Translations under genes and position numbers: made by a program
Notes under the pieces: model-generated
What the model was told of the DNA's origin: nothing
The model's database searches: none
Seen by the model: the letters and a program-made list of their open reading frames with translations, nothing else
Part shown: positions 56,671 to 64,000 of the stretch, in pieces
Numbering within the stretch: the stretch's first letter is position 1
Layout of the letters: each line of letters starts with the position of its first letter
DNA from: Siphonodentalium dalli
Lineage: Eukaryota; Mollusca; Scaphopoda; Gadilida; Siphonodentaliidae
NCBI GenBank assembly: GCA_032622095.1
Contig: CP136065.1
Coordinates: 242,461,530-242,525,529 of the forward strand
Length of the DNA stretch: 64,000 nt
Reading direction: 5' to 3'

Positions 56671-57090
56671 AACCTGACAGTATCTATACACAGTGCAGAG
56701 AAACAATTGGAACCCCACCACCACAGAGGACCTGTGCTCACATCATGCTACAGAGATTTACGACCTGATATACTATAGCTAGCATAACTCCCACGTCATC
56801 ACAGCCATGGAGATATATTTATCGTGTGAAATAAAGAGAGGGGATCTAGCCAGGGGCGTGGTTAGAGGTTCTCCGTTGGGGGTGTCCCCTGAATCAGAAT
56901 CGGACCAAACACAAGTTTTGCATAATACCATCTGCAGCCCACCCTTACTGATGATGATTATACCGATGATGATTGTAATTATTATTATTATTATATATGC
57001 CTTTATTTCCGACGACGGTGATGTGATTTATATGATACTACTGAAAATGACAATGCAGACAATATATGACGATATGGACATAAAGTAATT
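56603..57090. repeat. Non-coding with (TC)n
   Basis: A (TC)n run at about 56627-56668 just outside the right arm; the left side has no equivalent. Then 'gccaggggcgtggttagagg' at about 56850 with TE-like wording, and an AT-rich triplet stretch at about 56972-56996. Confidence 0.6.
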
Positions 57091-57350
57091 TGTATGATGG
57101 CGATGATGACCATGATGATGATGGTGATGATGGCGACGATGATAATGATGATGATGATGATGATGATGATGTCGATAATGCTAATGGTGATGATGATGAT
57201 GATGATGATAATGATGTCGATAATGCTAATGTTGATGATGATGGCGATGATGCTAATGGTGATGATGATAATGATGATGATTATGGTGATGATGATGATG
57301 ATGATGACGATCATGATGATAATAATGCTAATGGTGATGATGATGATGCT
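57090..57350. repeat. (GAT)n-type triplet repeat
   Basis: Imperfect GATGAT/GATAAT repeat over about 260 bp. Open in several frames as acidic, Met-rich or Ile-rich frames, all artefacts of the triplet. Confidence 0.9.
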
Positions 57351-57833
57351 TATATTTTTGTTGTATTTTGTGTTATTGAGTTATCAAATTATCATGTTGC
57401 ACATATTGAGCCTGAGCAATATAGTGTGGTCGTCGGGAGATTGAACCTGGACAAAATTGTTATAAAGCTGGTTTGGGTCTCATTTTGCGCGCAAAAGTAT
57501 CAGGAATAACATATCCAAATTTCAGGATTCAAGATGGCGTCCAATGTGGCGGCCAACGATTATAAATATTCCCCAATAAGCATTAGTCCATTGTGAGGTA
57601 GGGGTAATGAGTTTGCTCTCGTACAAATGTCATCACGTTTGACAAAGGATTCCAAGGGAGTCACACTGACCAAATATCAGTCACAGAGTCAAAAGATGGC
57701 AACCAAAATGGCCGCTAAAATGACAATTATTTCTTTTGTTTATTTTGTTGATCGAAATCAGCCAGTGATGACCAGAATGAGAAATACTTCATGATTTTGA
57801 CACTTGTGTGTCAAATATATCATTTATACTCAG
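57351..57833. other. Non-coding stretch
   Basis: No gene. Includes two AAGATGG-type motifs near 57532 and 57702 with GGCGGCC/GGCCGC nearby, possible YY1-like sites. Confidence 0.4.
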
Positions 57834-60714
57834 AACTCACCCTCGTCATCTATCAGAACCTCTTCTGAATTCACGCAGCCCTCTCCACGACAATCTCCAC
57901 AAGCGATAACACATTTCAGACCATGTTTGCGACATGTACACACATTGGTGTCACATGGTTTTTTTTATGACATCTTACACTTGCACCGTACAAACTTGAG
58001 CAATTCGTCTTTGGCTGCATTCTGGTCAGTCATGACTGGGGAACGATCCTCACCACGTCGTTCCCAACCCCACCCCTCAGCATTCAATACGTCATTATTC
58101 AGTGTATAAGATCGGTTGATAACCCCGCCCAGAATCTGCTACTTCTACGGGCTACATGGAAGCCATGTTCCTCAAACACTGATGTACACAAGGATGCTTC
58201 ACTGGTAATTCTAGCATCATTTGGAGATATAGTCTGCAGCTCTTTGCGTAATTTATATGACTAGTGGCTGCGAAGAGGTTCAGCATCTTCCCTAATGTTA
58301 CAATATGCAGATTCCAATCCCCTGTTCGCTCAGCGCGGATGAAGTTCTTTAGGGTTTGCACATAATCCATATACTGCACCCACAATGTTGCTGTGAGGGA
58401 TTCTTTGACAAGCAGTGATTTATAACAATTGATACATTGCTCGACCTTCAACAGTCCGCAGCAATATAGGAACAACACCAATTTCAATATCTTCACGCAG
58501 TTTTTGTATTCTGCCCATTTCACTCTGGTGCATTTTGCCCATCGTGTTTTCACCAACAACGTGTACTTCACCCTGTTGCATGTGTGCGGCTTCTATGTCA
58601 TCGTGTTCCATTACCGATTCGATATCCGCAGAACTGCCGTCCTTTTCAACTGGGACAACTTCAGCTATCAAATTATTGAAAAGCGCAGCCTCAACTAGGT
58701 AATAACCACGCAATGCCCTCGACACTGCCTTTCCAGATATCATATGGGTCACTGTGTTCTGACCGTACACTTTCTCCTAAGCTTCTTCTAACCCCGACCC
58801 CTTCATCATCGAACCGATACTCCCCATGAAGCTCGTTACAGTGTGAAATCCGCCCAGCATACACACTATGTTCATCGACTTAGAACTTATTATGTTTACA
58901 GCCTTGAGCCACAACGGCTGGTCGAAAGTGATACATGGCGTGTGGATGTTCAATCTACGTGCCTGTTCCTCAACATAAATGAGTGTAGAATAAATGCAAT
59001 CGTCATCTGACGGATTCAGATCGATGATGGGAAGGAACAGAACATCTGATTTATCAGCGGTCAGAGTGTCGTCCTGCGAGTAAGCACTTTGCATGAAACC
59101 TGACCAGTTCGCGCTAGGTTTTTCACTCTTACTGAAAAAGCATGCTGAGTGCCAAAGCAGATTTGTGCAGGTTTCAGTTTGATATTGGAAATTCCTTTGC
59201 CAATAACATCAACATATTGGGAGATGGACACTCCTTTGTTTTTCACGAGCTCATCAACCCTCAACCGCTTTTGTCTCATGATTACACGCGATTCCATGTT
59301 CAGTGCTGATTGATTCATGAGTGCAGATATTGCAACTATCCCCATTCCATGGAAGGTCCCCTTGCCATCTAGAGTTGCTATGTTGTGGTCGACATTATCT
59401 GCCACCCACTGAACGAAGGCACCGGGTGCATAGTCAGTTATTATTTGACTGGGCGTTTCGGTCTGAATGACGGATTGCTTGTACCTGTCAACTTCATCGT
59501 GGGTAACAGAGAATCCCAACCGGGATAACTTGTTCACTAGCCATTTGGAACCAAACACATTGTCCATTTCTACACCCAGTCCAAACAGCGTTGGTGTTAT
59601 AACCGAATGTGGACGAGCACCATGTACAATGGAATGACCGATGCTATTCTATCGGACGGAATTAAAATCTTTAGTAGGCTTTGCAGGTGATTCGGGATCC
59701 AATTTCGCCCCTGACTAATAATAGATATAGCGTCACTGGGTGGATAAGATTCGCGACTGTAATCGGCCTCCCTTATTTGTGCTTTTATTATTCTTGCTGC
59801 AGTCAAGACAATCCTGTCTGCCTCCTCATCTAAATCCTGTTTTTTTTATCAGTGTACCACTTTTCATTTATAATGAATCTGGCAATATTTCGAAAACAAA
59901 CGACATCCTTCCGTCCCTTAACCTCGGCGCAGAAAATGAATTCTGCATAGTATTCCTCTAAGTTACCTTTCAAACTTTTAATAGTATAAACCTCTGACTC
60001 GCCTGCGAATTCAATCATTCTGGAATGTAACTCACTAACAGTGTTAATTCAGCACCAGCTTCTGTCTCGAGCCAATTACAAATCGTTTCGAACCAATGTT
60101 TCATACCCTGATCTGATCTGCGACCTGCTTTTCCTGTCTCGGGTTGACTCACATCCTTGCCTTGCAAGAATCGAGTCAGATATCCGTGGTGGTAAACGGC
60201 CTATGCTGCTACCAAGTCAATGCGCCCTTGAATGCGCTTCTCCACGTCATATGCTAAAGCATCATGTCTATGCGCACAGCATTGTAAGAGCTTGTCTCTG
60301 AAAGGGATGGTCTCTACTTGGCTCATTGGTGTGGACCTATCTGGGTGTCTAACATCAGTGCTTGTATGAACTCCACATATTAAGCAGTCTTCTGCTATAT
60401 TGATTGGCGTTGCATCAGATCGTAGTCTTTTCGCTTCTGAAACCACCAAATTATCTTGCGTCTTTCTTTTTGTGTCGGTAAAATCTCTCCGACAACCTGC
60501 ATGCACCAGCACTTTGTCGACAGGCGTCACCTGGCTGCGCGCGGTGAGGTATTGTTTCAAATTAGGTCGCCCCCGTTGTCCGCAAAAGCTTATGAGTCAC
60601 AATACCTTTTGCCCCCACCTTTACCGGTGGATCATTAACAAAACCAAAACCACATATGACACAGAGGTCTTCAGCTGGTTTAAGCTCATCGCCGACGGTA
60701 CGATTGTCGGCCAT
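57834..60714 (-). pseudogene. Large transposon-type protein gene, nearly complete but broken
   Basis: Minus-strand gene with ATG at 60714. Pieces in order: a C-x2-C near the start (60690-60630); V-L-V-H-A-G-C-R-x-D-F (60500); C-L-I-C-G (60380); middle pieces at 60018-59597; G-K-G-T-F-H-G-M-G (59360); I-I-D-L-N-P-S-D-D (59020) with F-D-Q-P-L-W and L-G-G-F-H-T (58860); N-T-V-T-H-M-x-S-G-K-A-V-S-R-A-L-R-G (58750); F-I-R-A-E-R-T-G (58340); and a Cys-rich end C-K-C-K...C-x-C-R-K-H-G-L...C-G-D-C (57990-57838). Several frameshifts and stops separate them, including one in a G-run near 60570 and TAA at about 57970. I recognise the pattern as a large uncharacterised family of repeat-borne proteins in bivalves and cnidarians, the same broad family as in the foldback element. 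Its enzymatic role is unknown to me. About 2.9 kb, no introns seen. Confidence 0.65.
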
Positions 60715-61457
60715 TATCAACAATGAGAAATGAAATAGAGCGAGAATAAATATGCAATAATAAAACAGAACACGAGAACAACGAATGAAGCAATCAAATT
60801 AACCAAAACAAATCTCCTGCGTACGTTGTCACCGTTAGGTTTCAACAGGAAACATGTGTCCGACTCCTAAAAAAGCTACTTTTACAACTTTCACAATTAG
60901 AGATACAAATCGAAGTGATATATTAGAAACAACTGAACAATGCGACTTGTGGTTTGCACAACTGCAGTGAAGTGCGTTATGTCGTTCCATGATAACGTGC
61001 TTTATCACTGGAGCGCACACATGGCTTATTGTGGTGTTTTCCTCCAACGCTCACAAAACGCTCTTTATGTATGGTATTTTATTCAACGCTCTTTATTGGT
61101 GGGGGCAAATATGGCTTACACTGTGGTGGGTCATGTTGTCGTATCATCATATGACAATTATCCATGCGAACTTGCCACGCATTAGTGGTTTGCGAGCTAA
61201 CACAAGTAAACTGTTTGTATTTATCTGCATTACGAAATTTTGTGGCATAATGACGAAACGTCCTGTATTCAAATGACTGTAAAAAAAATTCCCCAAAGCG
61301 GATTTTAGCGGATTTTGGATATATTGTTGTCCAAACATTCCCGGTCAAAATTACACCAAAACTGGCTTTATAACAATGTTTTCTACGTTCACCCTCCAAA
61401 ATCACCACAACGACTATACTAATAAGCCATGACATTACTCTCAGTGCTCTAAATATT
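60715..61457. other. 5' flank of the transposon-type pseudogene
   Basis: No gene. Contains the AACGCTC motif cluster. No TIR matching the other elements was found. Confidence 0.4.
61046..61098 (+). other. AACGCTC motif cluster (three copies)
   Basis: AACGCTCAC at 61046, AACGCTCTTTATG at 61057 and AACGCTCTTTATT at 61085 (28 bp later). The cluster lies about 340 bp upstream of the minus-strand pseudogene start. Confidence 0.6.
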
Positions 61458-61507
61458 TATTCATTATGCGCATATTGGACGCATCATTATGCGCATATTG
61501 GACGCAT
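61458..61507. repeat. Two-copy 26-bp tandem repeat
   Basis: 'cattatgcgcatattggac' + 'gcat' occurs twice in a row. Confidence 0.85.
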
Positions 61508-62058
61508 TTACTTTAACATTAAATCTTTTTCACATGATTTGTGTCAACTTTTTCGAGATCAACACCATTTGGATTACCTGGAATCGTATATATATACTTA
61601 AAATTTTCCAAGTAAATTAATGTGGAAAAAACTGTAAGGAATCACTAAGTGTTCAATATACTTCTGAATGGACAAATCGGGTAACATTTAACTCTGAGAT
61701 TTCCAGATTCATTTCTGTGCATAACAAGTTCACTATGTCCGAATTATGGTAAACATGTTCAAAATTCTCTAACGACAAATTCGCATTCATTCTAGTTGCA
61801 CAACTCCTTTGTCTGATACCAGGCTCTTCTGGTATTTGCACCCTTTGTAACACTTTATATGTTGATTTGCTATTGCATGTTATATTATATTGCCAGGAAA
61901 TATGTGGTGAAAGGGGTGATTACTTAATTTGTTTTACGGGCCACCATGCAACACGCTTTATCTCAAATCGCCGTGGCTCATGCCAAGATGGTGGACAACT
62001 GCAACCAGATCATCTATATCCGCTTCCATTACAACAGTGACTGACGATCGTATATCAC
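61508..62058. other. Non-coding stretch
   Basis: No gene or repeat recognised. Confidence 0.35.
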
Positions 62059-62152
62059 AATTAGTTATTTAGTGGCCACGAATTTTATTTATTTCGTGAC
62101 CACGAATTAGTTATTTCGTGGCCACGAATTAGTATTTCATGGCCACGCAATT
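62059..62152. repeat. ~23-bp tandem repeat with CGTGGCCACG palindrome
   Basis: Four imperfect units of 'tttcgtggccacgaattagt'. The core CGTGGCCACG is its own reverse complement. Confidence 0.8.
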
Positions 62153-62639
62153 ACAAAATATTCCCATGTCCTAAAAGTTTTGACTGACACTTACATAAAT
62201 ATGACTCCCATATTTGTTAGCACACAACTCCGTATTATGCGGTACTTCGTCCTGGCAATAAACATTAATTTTGTCAATTGATGAAAAAACACCATCAATC
62301 AATTTTACAACGGCATCCTGAAACACGTGATTGTGATGTATATGATTGATGTGAACCACATTTTTTCAACTACTGTATCTGACTGTATTGCATGTTAATT
62401 TTGTAAAAGCACATGTAGTTACGATAGATTACACGTAAGAGCCATGCATATATGATAGCCATTAAGTTCCACCACTGTGAACGTTTGAGTAAATTGTCAA
62501 ACTCTCTATAGGATCCAACGTTAGTTTTGTTCGCAACTGTGGTACTGTACCAGCGGAGACTTATCTGACGACACCATTCTCAAAAATACATTTCAGAGTC
62601 ATACTTGACATGTGTGCACAATTTCAACTTGCACAATTC
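62153..62639. other. Non-coding stretch
   Basis: No gene. A minus-strand frame with alternating His/Asn near its start (62171-62359) is not convincing. Confidence 0.35.
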
Positions 62640-63575
62640 ATGAAAAGGCTAATCGTGTTAGTTAATATCTGTATAATCAGGAAACGCTCTTTAAATTTTT
62701 AAAACCGTCCAAACAATTTGTTTCCACTAAAATGTCAGACTGGAACAAGTATACTCTGAAAGTAGACCGCCATATTTGATACTTTTGTTAATTTCAACAC
62801 GCACAGTCCACCAGAAGGTTAGTTATGAGGATTAATATGTGTATAATAAGCAAACGCTCTTTAAATTCTTAAAACAGTACAAAATCTTTTTTTTCCAGTA
62901 AAATTTCAACTGGACACAAGTAAACACTGAAAGTAGACACGATATTGATAAATAAACCGTTCGCATGTCATCTTAGACAATCCGAAATGGCGCGACCGTT
63001 GTTTTCGACCAAAGGAATCTGACTTGTGAAATCTGCGAGGGTGGGGGTAGGGGTAGTTTTTCTGCGATATCTTTACCAAAAATCGATGTATCGAAGTTTT
63101 GTTTGTGGAATATGATCAAGATATCCTTGTAGATTGTTCATGTTCGTCCATGTGTGATATAGCTCATTTTAAGAATATACAATACCTTAATATTTGGGAA
63201 ATAAAATTGAAAATGCAGTCATAAATGCAATTCGTCTGATGATTTTTGATAAAATTCCACATTGAGATATGTAATTAAGTAATTTGTGGCAAGATCTCCC
63301 CATGTTTTTCGATTTCCAAGAACAAAGAAAGACACTTACCGAACTTGCTATGCGTTTTTATTACCAGGTGGACGGGAAAAAAATAGAGGGGTACACAAAC
63401 AAAAGCCCCACCCAAACCTGTTTCCACTAAAATATCAAGCTGGAAACAGGTAGATTCTGAAAATAGACACACTGGTGATATAGAAACTGTTCTCATATCG
63501 CTTTTAACATTCCGAAAACGCGCGACCATTTTTTGCGACATAAGGAATCCGACTAACTGTCAGATCTACCATCGA
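62640..63575. repeat. Diverged ~170-bp repeats carrying AACGCTCTTTAAAT
   Basis: Two adjacent copies (from about 62640 and 62812) share 'ttaatatctgtataat', AACGCTCTTTAAAT (62683 and 62853), 'tttccactaaaat' and 'actctgaaagtagac'. A third relative at about 63412-63575 shares 'tttccactaaaatatcaa', 'gaaaatagacac', 'cgcgaccatttt' and 'aaggaatccgact' with 62885-63035, without the AACGCTC motif. Confidence 0.65.
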
Positions 63576-64000
63576 TATATCCATGCAACCATGTTACATA
63601 GATTTAACAACAGAAAATAGTAGTAAGGCTGTGTTACAAAACTTGTTTCCTTTAAAATATCGCATGCTTTCAAATTGCTATGCATAACATATAACATCTA
63701 CCTGGAAGGGGGATTGACTGGAATCCTTCAGTGGCGTATGGTTTTTTCTGTGATAATCTAATTGAACCTATTAATAATTGCTTTTTGTTGTCATGGTTCA
63801 GGAATTTTAGATAGTGGTACGTGTAGGTCAGAAATACTGAACTTTGATGTCCAATAAATAGTTTATTTGGAAATTTTATTTCGCTCGATCACACGCATGT
63901 GATATTGCTAATCAGGTTTTTAAATGGCAACTGATATTCGGACACCTATGTGTATGCCTTCCCATTTCTAAATCCTCTAGACTATCACCGACCTCACTAA
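63576..64000. other. Non-coding stretch to window end
   Basis: Nothing recognised. Confidence 0.3.

Noticed and set aside
57094-57509. Several long acidic, Met- or Ile-rich frames
   Set aside because: Translations of a GAT triplet repeat in different frames, with no other support.

Overview
The window looks like repeat-dense nuclear DNA of an invertebrate animal, most likely a mollusc. The reasons are introns with GT..AG borders, tRNA- and 5S-derived SINEs, non-LTR retrotransposon relics, a Helitron, and transposon protein families that I associate from memory with bivalve and cnidarian genomes. I see no intact host gene. Almost everything recognisable is a mobile element, a virus-like element or a tandem repeat, many of them nested.

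Layout. 1-3.5 kb: AT-rich DNA and two interspersed repeats built of short modules with GGAC-rich tails. 3.5-12.4 kb: a LINE fragment (reverse transcriptase on the minus strand) split by a 7.7-kb DNA transposon with 65-bp identical terminal inverted repeats (TIRs) and a CTTAT target duplication; the transposon carries three decayed gene relics. 13.47-20.58 kb: a palindromic element with 3.3-3.4-kb arms. Each arm carries a small basic-protein gene and a virus-type packaging ATPase gene fused to zinc fingers, transcribed outward from a 0.41-kb centre. It lies inside a tRNA-derived SINE and is flanked by GTGC on both sides. 20.9-24.9 kb: a tyrosine-recombinase relic cut by a second SINE (13-bp target duplication), a 52-bp minisatellite and a tandem pair of 5S-rRNA-derived repeats.

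26.6-38.9 kb: a nested set. Oppositely oriented arrays of a ~155-bp repeat flank a MULE-type (SWIM zinc finger) transposase relic. The relic is interrupted by a 5.9-kb foldback element, whose right TIR is in turn interrupted by a 1.1-kb Helitron. 39.4-42.4 kb: a relic of the zinc-finger region of a Polinton/adintovirus-type DNA polymerase, a second Helitron end, and two LINE fragments. 42.84-56.60 kb: a giant palindrome (two 6.87-kb arms, ~30-bp centre). Each arm holds two tandem 2.3-kb units plus a block of ~265-bp diverged repeats and one short ORF beside the GC-rich centre. 57.8-60.7 kb: a long, broken transposon-type gene with a cysteine-rich C-terminus. The last 3 kb holds short repeats only.

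No pathway can be reconstructed. The functional theme is mobile DNA: a packaging ATPase, a tyrosine recombinase, a MULE transposase, reverse transcriptase and a DNA-polymerase fragment, mostly broken. The signals I consider most worth pursuing are the packaging-ATPase palindrome inserted in a SINE, the 13.8-kb hierarchical palindrome, and a motif AACGCTCTTTATG that recurs across the window, often as pairs 30-31 bp apart.
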